From: Amblyomma americanum
Taxonomy: Eukaryota; Arthropoda; Arachnida; Ixodida; Ixodidae
Assembly: GCF_052857255.1 (NCBI RefSeq)
Contig: NC_135507.1
Location: 79,218,850-79,282,849 of the forward strand
Reading direction: 5' to 3'
DNA length: 64,000 nucleotides
Shown: positions 47,880 through 58,760 of the stretch, piece by piece
Layout: each line of letters opens with the position of its first letter
How positions within the stretch are numbered: the stretch's first letter is position 1
Notes under the pieces: generated by a model
Database searches by the model: none
What the model was told of the DNA's origin: nothing
The model's input: only the letters and a program-made list of their open reading frames with translations
Translations under genes and position numbers: made by a program

Positions 47880-50340
47880 TTCTACACTAGAAGCATGGGT
47901 GGATGCCCTGGAAAGTATACCTGGAATAGGGAAACTGGGGACAACCGAATACTCAGGGAAGGCGTGGCAACTGCCGACATTGTAAACGAAGATGGCGGAC
48001 AAGCCAGTGCAGAGCATGTGCACGGGATGGGCAATGACTTTGGTAGCTTGGACAAGTTAGAAAAAATAGGTCAGGAAACAGGAATCACGAGCAGGTGTGA
48101 AAAAGTGACTCATAAGGCAGGGAGTGGTAGCAAGGAGATTAACAGTGAAGCGCCAACAAATGCGGTCAGTGTCAGAGCCAAGAGTCTGGGAAGGGACAAA
48201 GCCATAAAGGCGGTGGTGCCAGCAAGAAAGGGGACGAAAGTAAGTGAGCGGGAGGGAGTACACACGTGCTAATCTCCGGTAATTCCAACTTGAGCCAAAG
48301 CGCCCGACCTATACTAAAGCGGTGGGGGGGTAGGCGAGTGGCAGCGAGGATATTCCCGGAGAGGACAATAAACCAGAGACGAAAACCCGCCATTTTCCAA
48401 CGATTTCGGCTTGAAGCAATGAGGGAAAACTCGTCTGCAACCCAGAAAACTGGTTCAATGCAAACGCATGGAAGCAACGCAGGCGATACCCGGATCCACG
48501 AGATCCCTACTCCGCCTTCCAAGTGCTCCCTTCCTGCTTGACAGCTGTTGTCATCTGTCGTTTGCGCATGCGCTGAAGGAGGTGGTGGCTTGATTTCAAG
48601 CAATGGAGATGCAGGCATGAGCGTACCGCATATCAGCCGTGTGAAAGAGAATGTTGCAAGGCGTCAGCTGGTAAAAAGGCGCATTCACACGATGGACGGT
48701 TGGTCCGCGGCCCGCGCATCACGTGTGGCCACCTCACTACAACTCATCTGCCGTCCGATGTTGCCAAGCGGACACGGTGGAACAAAAAAAAAACAACAGA
48801 CAACGCACTTGGCGAGCGGAAGTTGCTGCAACGCTGGTAAGCTGGAAAGAGAAGACCAGCTTCAGTCTGCTGCCTACTGACCCCGTCTCTCCTATGTATA
48901 CCTTTCCGTCTCTCTGCATATCTGTACCCAACAATGAATGAGCTACAGTGGCATGCAACTCAAGAATGAATCAGCAATTGCCCCCTCAAAGGAGGTCCTC
49001 CTGTTGATGACATCTGCCGATTGCCGCCCTTGACTCATTCCCTCCCTCTCTACGCTGACCGGTCACATTAGACCGGCTAATGTTAAAACGGAGGGGGTAG
49101 AAATAGAATGGCCAATAACTAGGACTTAATCGGATTAATCGCGGCGTCATTGAAATCGGTCACAATGATCTTTTTGTTTAGCTTTAGGGGGGTTTGACGT
49201 CTTAAATAGACTATGGCCGTGAGGAGTGCCGTATTGAAGGGCTGGGGTCGTTTAACGTGCAGTGACACCGCACAGCACACGTGCCTCTAGAATTTCGCCT
49301 GCGTCGAAATTTGACCATGGGAGAGACATTTACTGCAGCCGAAGCTATTCTAGCAACTATACTAGCAACCTCATCGAAACGTTGGCAAAAGTGCGCCTGT
49401 GGCCAGACCTAAAGCCCGCTGCTTCGCGACCCGCCGCTGAATCCTGCTGGGAAAAACCCACTTCATATTTTTCGCTTGACCGGTCCGCGGGCCGACATCG
49501 CGCCTAGCACAGCATAGTGACGCGTGAACCGTGATGCGCGGGCGAGCGGGCTCTACGGTCTGTCGTGTGAAACGACCTTCGTGGTAGCGGTACCTTGCAG
49601 TTCAATAAAGCAGCGGCAGGACTGAATGATGCTCCTAATGGTCTCGCTGCAACGTCGGAGAAGAGGGCTTTCAAATGGCAGAAATAAACAGGAAACTGCA
49701 TTTACCAGGTATTTTTGGAGTATTTGAGCGAGATGGCATTTATTTTAGAGGAGGGCTGGGCGCAGGGATAGGCAGGGGCAGCGCCGTGGCTTTTTTTACG
49801 GGGTCCGTCGGAACTCCGGGCTTCCGAATGCGTATCCGCAAATGCAATAATGGAGGCCGAGGCCAACAACATGGATACTGGGAACATAAGGAAGGAAATA
49901 TACAAAACAAATTTAGCACATAAGTTGCATGAAAATGCATAAGAGCAGTGAAAGAGCGAAACGGTCAAAAACATATCCGCATTTAAAGGAAGGTGAAATA
50001 GGTGCATGCGCTCTATTTGAGATTCAGGGATCTAGATGACCCACCGTTTATCGCTAACTACAACTTGGAGGAGTCGAAGAGATAAACGACGGAGTGAAGG
50101 GGGTAGGCACTGGTAACTTGATATATTACACAACAAATTGGCAAGGAATTAAATTAAACCGCAAAGAACGTATATGGATATCGGGAGCAATTTCCGGTTC
50201 AAGGTCATGGCTAGCGGTAACTTATTCATGGACGGCGGACATTTGCAGGTAAATAAAAATAAGGATCTTGTAAAATGTCTCAAATAAGACATAAAACAGT
50301 TGAGAGACGATGCGGAGGTGATTCTATCAGGTAAGAAGAA
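47880..50340 (+). mobile_element. Decayed LINE region (ORF1 and endonuclease traces), copy 2
   Basis: Partner of 12,740-15,300. The clearest piece is at 49,675-49,870: MAEINRKLHLPGIFGVFERD, GIYFRGGLGAGIGRG, which recalls the C-terminus of LINE ORF1 proteins with an SGNH-hydrolase-like domain. The 125-residue frame at 47,895 is the counterpart of the one at 12,738. Interrupted in many places. Confidence 0.42.
49175..49325 (-). mobile_element. SINE body and tail, minus strand (partner of 14,135)
   Basis: 'gtttgacgtcttaaatagac', 'tatggccgtgaggagtgccg', 'cgcacagcacacgtgcctct' are the inverse of the SINE 3' body. Present in both duplication copies. Confidence 0.72.
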
Positions 50341-50598
50341 ATGGCAACATTAAGTGTTTGGACGTGTGCACAAATAGTAACGGGACCAAATAGTACTGTA
50401 ACTCTCTGTGGAAGTTAATGCAAATAGAGACGCTGAATGTGAAGGAGAAATCACAAGGGATGGCGGAGAGTTCGGGCACTAGGACGCCAGTATCGTCCGG
50501 CGGCGAAGGCTGTGATCGAAGACCGCTCTCGAAGGCTGTATCGCTCAAGTTCAGTAGGGGCTGCAATAGTCGGGCGTCCTTTGTGGAACGGTATAACG

Positions 50599-50758
<160 letters not shown>

Positions 50759-51030
50759 CTAATGTGTATTACTGTGGTGGCCCACTATGTACTCATAGCA
50801 CAAATGGCTTGGGTTGTTTCAGCTCTTAGCCAGGAAACGTGGTCTGTCCTGTGGAAAACGTTGGGGAAGAATGTAATGGCTGAGGCAACCTCGAACACTT
50901 TAACGGATCCTAGGCAATTACCTGGAGCTTTTGCTTTTCGTCTGTGTTGAAGAGTGTTGATGACGTGAGCCCATGAAATTGTGTTCATAAAAAAAATGGG
51001 AAAGGGACGAGAATATATAGCGACAATCTA

Positions 51031-52400
51031 TGCGTTGACCTTGTTGGGATTCAGGTAGCAGCATCCCACCGCTGCCACCAGTTGTAGGGATTCAGGTAGC
51101 GTGACTGGGCCGGAGAAGAGACGAGGACGATCGGAGGAAGAAAACTTGGAAAACTTTATGCAAGGACTATTTACAGAATGTACAAGTACAAGCAACTGAG
51201 AGTGCTTCTCAGTAAAAAGAGCTTCTTAGCAGTCGGGAGTCTCTGGTATCTCTCAAGAAGGGGGCTCTCTTCTGGTACCAAACCAGCACCTCCTTAATTA
51301 CCATTCGTATTCCACCGATGCCTAGCTGGGGAATACAGTTCGAAGAATGATGTCCAATCACACGATAGCACTGATGGTACCACGGCAGGGCGGTCCTGAT
51401 GTTCTCTCGCAGCTCAGTCGAGGGAAAGGGAACAGGACCCAGTCACGTTGTCGTCCACGCGGCCTCCAGGTGGGCGCGCATGTGTGTCCGGACCGCGCCC
51501 ATGTTGACCCGGAAGGCGCCTGCATGACACAGGAATGCATGCGCTGTCTCCCAGCAGCGGTTAAAAGATCTTGTACTGATTACCGGAACGCGGAACCTCT
51601 GTCGAAGGTGCGGCACTCGAGTAATTGTTCAACCCCACAGTGACCGAAGGGGACCACACTGATACCGCACTTCGTCGTCTGAGGACCGGAACGAATACGT
51701 GGGGACGCTATGGTCGTCGCTGCTTCCGGCATTCCTGCATTCACGTCTCCCCGAACGGCTCACCCACCCTCGCGGTGGTCCTCAGGAAATCCTCCCCATG
51801 CCCAACTTCGCCGAACTCCACAGGAGGAAAGAAGCGCCAGCACAACAGCTCCCCCGCCGCCAGATATTGCGCCCGGAAGATCGACTGCTGCATGTAGTTC
51901 AGCTGACTGGGCGTGCCATGAACCAGATGCTCTCTGGGAGTCTTCGGATGACCTTCAGTGCCGAGGCTCGGCATCGCTTCCCCTCGTCAGATGGCCGTTT
52001 TGGGAAATTCTCTGCAATGCTAGCCAAAAGGAATCACAGACGCCAAACCACACTCAACAAAAGAAAGTGCCCTCAGAACCCACTAATCACGCCAGACCAA
52101 AACTCAGCGCTAAAACTGCAGTTAGCAAAAAAAAGCTTCAACTAAAACATGAAGAGACCAAATGTTTTGCCTGAATGAACACATGGTGTCTCCCGACGAG
52201 TAGTTTAGACAGGGCACCTGTCCAAGGCGCGTGGTCCCGCTCGAGGCGCACTTGGATAGGGAAAAATATCGCTAAATGAAATCAGGTTGGTGCTTAGAGG
52301 GCACGTGGTACGGGAATAGGTGACTGGATTGGGCCGACGTGGCGTTCAATTTTGCCCGCCGCAATACTTCAGAGTCTAGGAACGTTACACCACTCGCTCT
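51031..52400. other. Unassigned insertion-like sequence beyond duplication copy 2
   Basis: No counterpart in copy 1. 'gggattcaggtagc' occurs twice (51,048 and 51,089) around 'ccgctgccaccagttgtag', which read in reverse ('tggtggcagcgg') resembles the start of an LTR-retroelement internal region. The long overlapping frames at 51,625-52,174 show no motifs. Confidence 0.3.
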
Positions 52401-52403
52401 TAC

Positions 52404-52802
52404 TTATCCTGGCTTGGTTGAAAACACCGCCTCAAAGTCGCGGACGACGTTTTTCATTTCTCCTCGTTGACTTTCCGTCAAACGTGGCTCTCTGTCGATT
52501 GAATTCAGCAGCTCATTCGCTGCTTGCTCGCCGTCATGTGGGACATAAGGTATGTCTGAGATCTCTTCCTCTGGCATGTTGAGCACCATGTTCACCATGG
52601 CCTGACGCTGAACATAACGCTTCACCAAAATACTGTGGATAATCCGATTGTGTTTGTTCTTAAATTTTACCTCATAGTTGGTGTCCGAAAGCTTGGACAC
52701 CACCTTAGCTGGCCCTTCCCATTGCACCTGAAGCTTGTTCCTTTTTGACAGACGCAGCAACATCACCTGGTTGCTAGATTGAAAGGTGCGCTTGCGTGCA
52801 GA
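52404..52802 (-). mobile_element. Gmr1-type Ty3/gypsy pol fragment (integrase end followed by RT start)
   Basis: The minus frame begins YYDKSARKRTFQSSNQVMLL, then NKLQVQWEGPAKVVSKLSDT, NYEVKFKNKHNRIIHSILVK (integrase C-terminal GPY/F-type domain). In the same frame it runs on to LLNSIDREPRLTESQRGEMK, NVVRDFEAVFSTKPG, which is the lead-in to a gypsy reverse transcriptase. Integrase upstream of reverse transcriptase is the Gmr1 arrangement, opposite to ordinary gypsy. The fragment is open for about 135 codons and ends abruptly. Confidence 0.75.
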
Positions 52803-53382
52803 TTTGTCGTAGTACACTTAAGACAGAAATTTCTCTCCCGCTGGCCAAGGGCGCGGCAAAGCCAGCGCTTGCCTCAGTTCGCTCACAACGGCGCCATACC
52901 GCCATTCGCAAACCAGAGCGAGGGGCAAGCTCAGCCGTCGTTTACGATATCCACACTTCAGTGAACTTTTTTAAGCATCCATCTTTCCTTTCTCCGTCGC
53001 GCATCCAAAAGCAGTAGTGTCAAGCGCGATGTCACCGCTCACGATATCCGTTCCAAGAGAGGCTGCAGACAACCCGCCGGGCTCAATTCGGCGACGCAAT
53101 CCGAGACGGCCCCGCTGGCGCTGCTAGGCCTAGCGCCTACGTCGTTCACAGTCGCAGCGTCCGCACTCACGACTCTCTCGCCGTCTTCTGATCCTTTGCG
53201 CCACCTGCTGTCGATTGCATCTCGGCCGAAACCAAAACTTTCTGCGTCGTTCCGGAACTAAGCGAAACAGATAAAAGTACACAGTTCCACTCGCGCGTTC
53301 TTTTGAACATCAGCAGCAATTCGACCTTGCTCCGTCTCAGTTGCCGTACGGTGTTTTTTCTACACCGTTCAGAAGGTTCGAA

Positions 53383-53450
53383 ATGGCGACAACCACTCCG
53401 TTAGAGACGGCTGATGAACGATTGTGGACCTCGTTAGCACACCGTGAGTT
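53383..53450 (+). CDS. Candidate first coding exon (unknown gene or element)
   Basis: 'cgaaATGGCG' (good initiation context) reads MATTTPLETADERLWTSLAH, then a plausible donor 'CACACC|gtgagt'. Upstream are GATAAAAG (53,269) and an arthropod-like initiator 'tcagtt' (53,334), though the spacing to each is not ideal. The flanking 300 bp are GC-rich. No second exon was identified; it may equally be a retroelement 5' end. Confidence 0.25.
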
Positions 53451-53621
53451 CTAGCTGGTGTTGCTTCGGTGTTTATGATATCATGTGCAGCGTTTTACCG
53501 GTGTTCTAGTCTGGCGTTGCGGAGTTTTAAAGCGGACGAACTCTGATAAACCTCCCATCTCGTGTCATTCGTGTTTAGTGTGTTATAGGGCTTCGGGGAG
53601 AGTGACTGTGTGTGCCTCGAC

Positions 53622-54360
53622 ATCCAGAAGATACCGCCGCATTCTGGTATAAGGTGTACAAATCTTTCTATTGATGTACCACACATTTCTCTGGTGTCAT
53701 CTTGTTGGCTAAATTTCCTTTTGTATATTCGCGGTCTAAGACACCCTGATTTGGCTTCAAGGAGAAGGGCACTGCTTCTTGAGTTATCATAGGACTATTC
53801 CTTATTGATCTGCATTTTAGAGCTTTATACAGTAATACATTTGCTTTTTGCCATTGAACCAAGCATGTTTTTACCATCTACGTTGCATTCTCCATATGTG
53901 CAGCGAAAGTGAAAAAAGGAGAGGAAAACTTCAGGGTGCTTGCCAACGTTCCGACAGGAGGACTTGACTTCGTCTGGGCAAAGAATTCATCACTGACGGG
54001 ATTTAACTAGGGTCATCCCTCCGAGTTGGAAGAACCAGTGAGGGAGAGGAGGGTGTGAAGTGGGAATGGAGTTAGGGTGGGGATAATGAAAGTTGTCTAG
54101 ACATGATGACTGCCAAAGTGGATTATCCGGTTGACCTGCAACACTTTTAAAAGAAAAAGGCAAGCTCAGCACGAAGGAATGCGGGTGTGTGGAGCGTGAA
54201 GTGATAGCCAGCGTGGCCTTGAAAAGATAGGTGTCCAGCTGGGACAAGGGGCTTGCTATGACTGGCTGCGTTGATCTGAAAACTCATATAAGGGGTTAGT
54301 CAGCATGGCGGAACAAAATACCGAGAAAGATATAACAAAGTATAAAGAGAACCCATGAGG
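53622..54360. repeat. Repeat P, copy 2 (partner of 16,288-17,340)
   Basis: Same start 'atccagaagataccgccgca' and end 'cagcatggcggaacaaaat...acccatgagg'. Copy 1 has about 300 bp extra near 16,350-16,680. Whether this is the edge of the segmental duplication or an independent repeat cannot be told here. Confidence 0.6.
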
Positions 54361-55195
54361 TGTATAGTCCATCCCATCCGCATCTCAACTCTCGCGCGAC
54401 GTATACCGCGGATACGTGCACTCTCCTGGTACTGGAACTTCAAGCCATTTATAGTGCCATTGCTTCCCTTCCGCTCGTTCCAACATTCAATTCAGTTCAT
54501 ATTTACACCGAATCCTTGCCGCCTTTAAACAGCTTAAGGCTGTCCAACCCACATTCCAGATTACACAATCAATTGATGTGCTCTCCGCAAAGCACCCATG
54601 TCCTGTGCGCATACACTGTGTTCGCGGCCATGCTCAGGATCCACATAACATTCAAGCGGATGCTATGACTCATTTTGACACATCAGACTACCCGTAACCT
54701 TCCCCTCTTCCCCCAGACCCGTTCCTGTCCCATGTTTCCGATTCCCAACTACTGCGCCAGCGAACACGCGCTCTAATTCCTCTGTGTTCGCACCCTCTCC
54801 CCCGTACTCTTACTCGGCCGGCAGGAGGTATCCGTGTGCCGGATTCTGGCAGGGGTGGCTCTGACATCATCTGTTCGTCATCGGTGGTGTGCAAAAGATC
54901 TGCCTGAAACTGACAGGTGCCCTCACTGCGGCGCTGCACAGGACATTTGTGATGTGCGGCACTTGTGGACATGCCCAGCGACGGCTGATATTAGGAAACG
55001 GTTCCTCTGGGAGGTGGGCCTGCGATGGAACTGTGAACGTGACTTTGTGAAGTGGACTACGAACAATTATTTCAGCGGCAGCCTCTGCGACTACCTCAGC
55101 GCGACGGGAGATCGTCACTCCTCCTTTTAACTTTCTATCTCTCGCATTCCTTCCCCTTCTTACAACTTACGCCTCATGGCAAATTTTTCGAATAA
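54361..55195 (+). mobile_element. LINE 3' end with RNase H and zinc knuckle
   Basis: 'RATYTADTCTLLVLELQAIY' SAIASL...VHIYTESLPPLNSL is an RNase H-like stretch. After frameshifts come MCRILAGVALTSSVRHRWCA, KDLPETDRCPHCGAAQDICD, VRHLWTCPATADIRKR, a CCHC knuckle followed by about 50 residues to a stop at 55,130. This order (RNase H, then knuckle) fits I/R1-type LINEs. The end is near 'aataaaaaagtg' at 55,190. Confidence 0.78.
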
Positions 55196-55284
55196 AAAAG
55201 TGTATATCTCACTGCTTCGGTTACTATACTCACGCTCAACTATTTTGTGTCCTTTCTTCCTATTGTCTTTAAATTTGGAACAAG

Positions 55285-55532
55285 TTGATGATGATGATTA
55301 TGGATTTTTATGGCGCAAGGGCGTCTATGGCCAAAGAGCGCCATGGCACAAGGTATTATTCGATTACTCAAGGGGGGTCAAGGACCCATTTTCCAAGCAT
55401 TTCAGCCCTTACTAGGCGAGCACCAGACAAGCTTGCACCCATTGTACCACCGGTGAGTGCCCGGCGGCACTGTGGATCGAACCCCGCACCTCCCGCATGC
55501 GAGGCGGGTGCTCAACCACTCGAACACCGCCG
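55285..55532 (-). mobile_element. tRNA-derived SINE, second family, with 12-bp target duplication
   Basis: The inverse reads 'cggtgttcgagtggttgagc', 'gcatgcgggaggtgcggggt', 'tcgatccacagtgccgccgg', 'gtgctcgcctagtaagggc', then a tail with 'ccataatcatcatcatc'. Flanked by atttggaacaag at 55,273-55,284 and 55,533-55,544, marking a full insertion. Confidence 0.93.
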
Positions 55533-55544
55533 ATTTGGAACAAG

Positions 55545-56085
55545 TATGTGCATTCCTTTCTCAGCGAATTATGCAAACATTTTTATGGGGCAGTGGGGTG
55601 GTGCGCCCAGGCACCCCCCGCTCGCCATGCATTGCAGTGAAGCGGCGGGCGTCGAAAGAAACCGGTTCCGTGTGTCGGCGCTGTTGCAGCATGGGCTGCA
55701 ACAGCAAATTGCCACAGAAAATATCTATGATAATTATAGGGGAAGCTCTTTGTTGTTTGAGGCCAGGACGGGAGTTTTGCGGAATAAAACATATAGAGTC
55801 AGGTACCACGAGATAGACACGTTGTGCGTTGCATGCACAGAGGAGGACACGGCTGAACACTTGATACTTTTCTGTAAAGGGCTTCACCCTACAGTAGAAA
55901 GCAGCGGGGCTGATTTACCCAAGGCATTGGGGTTTAAGGACAGAGAAGGGAAAGTAAATTTTAAGCGGGTAGAAGTAACCAAGCGAAGGTTGTCTGATTG
56001 GTGGCTAAAATCAAGACAAGATTAAAATTTCATAACTCATGGCTAGGTGGTTTGAGCCACCGCCCGATTCAAAGGGTTCAGCCGC
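55545..56085 (+). mobile_element. LINE ORF2 C-terminus with hairpin 3' UTR
   Basis: One open frame from 55,690 to the stop at 56,023: ATENIYDNYRGSSLLFEART, GVLRNKTYRVRYHEIDTLCV, ACTEEDTAEHLILFCKGLHP, 'LPKALGFKDREGKV', [18 protein letters not shown]. Contains a CxxC...HxxxxC knuckle. The 3' UTR has the perfect hairpin GGTGG-tttgag-CCACC (56,046-56,061) and runs directly into a CATC/CGTC repeat, a typical LINE recognition hairpin plus simple-repeat tail. Confidence 0.8.
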
Positions 56086-56396
56086 ATCCATCCATCCATC
56101 CGTCCGTCCGTCCGTCCGTCCGTCCGTCCGTCCGTCCGTCCGTCCGTCCGTTCGTTCGTTCGTTCGTCCGTCCGTCCGTTCGTCCGTCCATCCATCCGTC
56201 CGTCCGTCCATCCATCCGTCCGTCCGTCCATCCGTCCATCCATCCGTCCGTCCGTCCGTCCGTCCATCCATCCGTCCGTCCGTCCGTCCGTCCGTCCGTC
56301 CGTCCGTCCATCCATCCATCCATCCATCCATCCATCCATCCATCCATCCATCCATCCATCCATCCATCCATCCATCCATCCATCCATCCATCCATG
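56086..56396. repeat. (ATCC/GTCC)n tetranucleotide array
   Basis: About 310 bp of CATC and CGTC units with a few TTCG. It continues directly from the LINE 3' end, so it probably grew from the LINE tail. Pro-Ser-Ile-His and Trp-Met-Asp-Gly frames are artefacts. Confidence 0.95.
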
Positions 56397-56518
56397 ATGG
56401 GATGGTTGTGCTGCGCCGCTGGTGACGGTTGCGCGTGTTCTCGCCTGCTCAACGAAAGTTTTCGCGCGATTTCTTTGTGATGCAGTGATCACTGCTGGCC
56501 GCCCGACAGCGAAGCAAT

Positions 56519-57277
56519 GTCGAATCGTCGGCGGCAGAGGCACTGTTTTGCACCTGGGTGTAAAACAGTGCCTGTGCATCTAATGACCGCCCTAAACCCA
56601 CCCAATTTTTTATTGTCGTGAATTACCTTTCTTCCTATAATCTGGGAAACGCTGTGAGCTCAGGAAATGCCGACAGTAATGAGCCAGTCAGTTCCTTGCT
56701 GGATGCATATGGTGCTCACACCGTAGAGACTGATATTGACAAATTCATGGAGTCGGGTTACCTGTCATTGGCAGAACGCAAACTGTGCCGAATTTCTGCA
56801 GACCACAGCGGTTACGTGATCGAAAAGAGCGATGACCGGCTGATCCACTACAAGGCAGGTTGCATAGCACGCAAATTTATTTTACGTGGTTACTGTTTAG
56901 AGTGCTCAAACTTGCTTCTGCAGGCACCAAATGAGGCGAGCCAAGAACGTGAATTCCCTGCAATATGTGACAAAGGAGGGTTGCTTTACCCGTTCCGTGT
57001 GCATTTCTTGACTGTGGCAAATCTGGAGAATTTGTGCACGACGTTTTTCAGCCAAGGAAAGCTTTGCAGTCACAGCATATAGTTGACGTTATGATATTGG
57101 GGAAGTTCGAGCTTTTATGTGGTGTAGGGTGCAGCCAGAACACTGAAGCGCTTACAGCCAGCACTGCCAAGTTTCATGTCCTGACAAAACTGCACTTTTA
57201 GGTAGAGGGCATTAACGAGTCGCCAGAAGCACATAGGAAAAAGAAGCTTAAAGGCAAAGTGAGTCGGTGCTTGTAGT
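56519..57277 (+). pseudogene. P-element/THAP-type transposase, internally deleted remnant
   Basis: [17 protein letters not shown] (56,519) looks like the first Cys pair of a THAP zinc finger, then breaks off. From 56,618 a frame resembling the C-terminal end of P/THAP9-like transposases starts: LIHYKAGCIARKFILRGYCL, ECSNLLLQAPNEASQ, FPAICDKGGLLYPFRVHFLT, VANLENLCTTFF. After a frame change it continues VMILGKFELLCGVG and AKFHVLTKLHF-stop-VEGINESPEAHRKKK. The catalytic middle is missing and three stops interrupt the tail. Family assignment is by pattern memory. Confidence 0.6.
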
Positions 57278-57519
57278 GGGGTGGCATGTTGCGAGTACAC
57301 ACAAAAGCATGAATACCGTTGAAACGTTCGACAATGGGCTTCAGTAAGCATAGTTGCAGCTTTCAAATGAAGCATTGGTTTGTTTTGTGAAGTTTTTTTT
57401 TTGATTCCAGCCGTGTTATTATATCAGCGGTATTTGACCACACAATTTGGCAAGAATGCCTCGTTGAAAACAGAGAAAAATAAAAACGAGAGTAGTCACT
57501 CACACAGTTTCTAAAATTC

Positions 57520-57905
57520 TCGCATTGCTTACAGCTCGGGATTTTTACCCTGTTGACAAGGTCTGGGTGTGGACGCCGGTACGCCGTCGAGGTGTCTCCG
57601 AGAAACTCATGAAGCGCCACTTTGGCCCGTATACGGTTCTTCGCCGCATCGATGACCTGAACTTCGAGGCGCTGTCCGAAGGAATGCGACCGTCATCTCG
57701 TCGTTCCCCCCACCCTGAAGTTGTGCACGTTGTCCGGCTGAAGCCGTATTACGCGCGATAATCGCCTGCATTTCCCACTGCCTTTTACATCGGCCAGCAA
57801 TATTTCTGGGCCCCTACGTGGTTTTCCGCCAAGTGCTTTTGCTCTCGGGTTAGCATCGGGACGATGCTTCTTTATAGAGGGAGGTAGTGTAGCGAAGAGA
57901 AAGTT
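57520..57905 (+). mobile_element. Ty3/gypsy integrase C-terminus and LTR start
   Basis: Open frame to 57,761: ARDFYPVDKVWVWTPVRRRG, VSEKLMKRHFGPYTVLRRID, DLNFEALSEG, EVVHVVRLKPYYAR. This is the GPY/F-type integrase tail. A purine tract 'atagagggaggtag' precedes TGTAGCGAAGAG (57,889), a plausible 3' LTR start. The integrase core is not found upstream. Confidence 0.8.
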
Positions 57906-57959
57906 GAAGCGCGATTACCGCGTGCCGACGATGACGCTGCTGATGGCGGACCTGCCTGC

Positions 57960-58138
57960 TCCTGTGCAAGGGCTCCGAAAATTTCGACCGCCTGGGGTTC
58001 TTTAACGCGCACTGACATCGCACAATACACGGGCCTCTAGAATTCCACTCCATCGAAATTCGGCCGCTGTGGCCGGGATCGAACCCAAGTCTTTCGGGCC
58101 AGCAGCCGAGTGCCATAACCACTAAGCCACCGCGGCGT
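57960..58138 (-). mobile_element. tRNA-derived SINE, minus strand, in the gypsy LTR
   Basis: The inverse reads 'cgccgcggtggcttagtggt', 'tatggcactcggctgctggc', 'gacttgggttcgatcccggc', 'attctagaggcccgtgtatt', 'cgttaaagaaccccaggcgg'. Truncated after the 'cggagcccttgcacagg' point. Confidence 0.88.
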
Positions 58139-58480
58139 CAAAACACTACTTTTCGGCAGAAAAATGTCAGTTCATAGCCCCGTTTATTAGCAGCATAAAA
58201 AAGAAGCCTGCCACTCGGTGCTTCGACGCAGTACCATTCTGAACAACGACCAAGACGCTTTATGCGTTACCGTGGGCTGGTTATGCTGTAAGTGTTCGAA
58301 ACAAGGTACCTACAACAGCTTTTAAAGGTGCAGTAAAGGGAATTCTGAGCTGGTATTTTTACCATGGGATCTCGACCTACACGGTCCGAGAATTCTTAGA
58401 AAGTTTGAATTATTGTCCTGTGCAGCCGATTTTTCTATTCATCGAATTAAACGTCCCAGCATCAGACTTTCTTCAACTGA

Positions 58481-58760
58481 CCTCCGACAGTAGGAGGAGT
58501 GAACCAACGCGTAGAGTGGCTTTCAGGCAGTAGCGTGGCGGCTTCGCTTTCGCTGTCGGTTTTATTTTGTTTTTTCCTTTGGTTTCCCTGAATAAATAGC
58601 TCCCGTCGCAGACAACATAGCCGCAAATTAGGCCCACGAGAAAAAAAATACGCGTGGACTCTGCTTAATGTATCACTCCGGCGATGGCAGAGTGGCAAGC
58701 CGCCATGCGACTGGCTGAAAGGCACTCGACGCGTTGGCTGACTCCTCCTACTTTCGGAGG
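58481..58760. mobile_element. MITE with about 64-bp terminal inverted repeats
   Basis: Left arm 58,481-58,544 begins CCTCCGACAGTAGGAGGAGT and ends GTGGCGGCTT. The right arm read in reverse from 58,760 begins CCTCCGAAAGTAGGAGGAGT and ends ATGGCGGCTT. There are about 8 mismatches in 64 bp. The 150-bp centre is AT-rich without a frame. No clear target duplication is seen, so the superfamily is undecided. Confidence 0.85.

Noticed and set aside
51625..52174. Overlapping 148- and 154-residue frames
   Set aside because: No motifs, two overlapping frames of similar length, and Pro/Ser/His-rich composition typical of chance frames in GC-rich DNA.
56011..56579. Open frames of 124-178 residues made of WMDG or PSIH repeats
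   Set aside because: Produced entirely by the CATC/CGTC tetranucleotide array.
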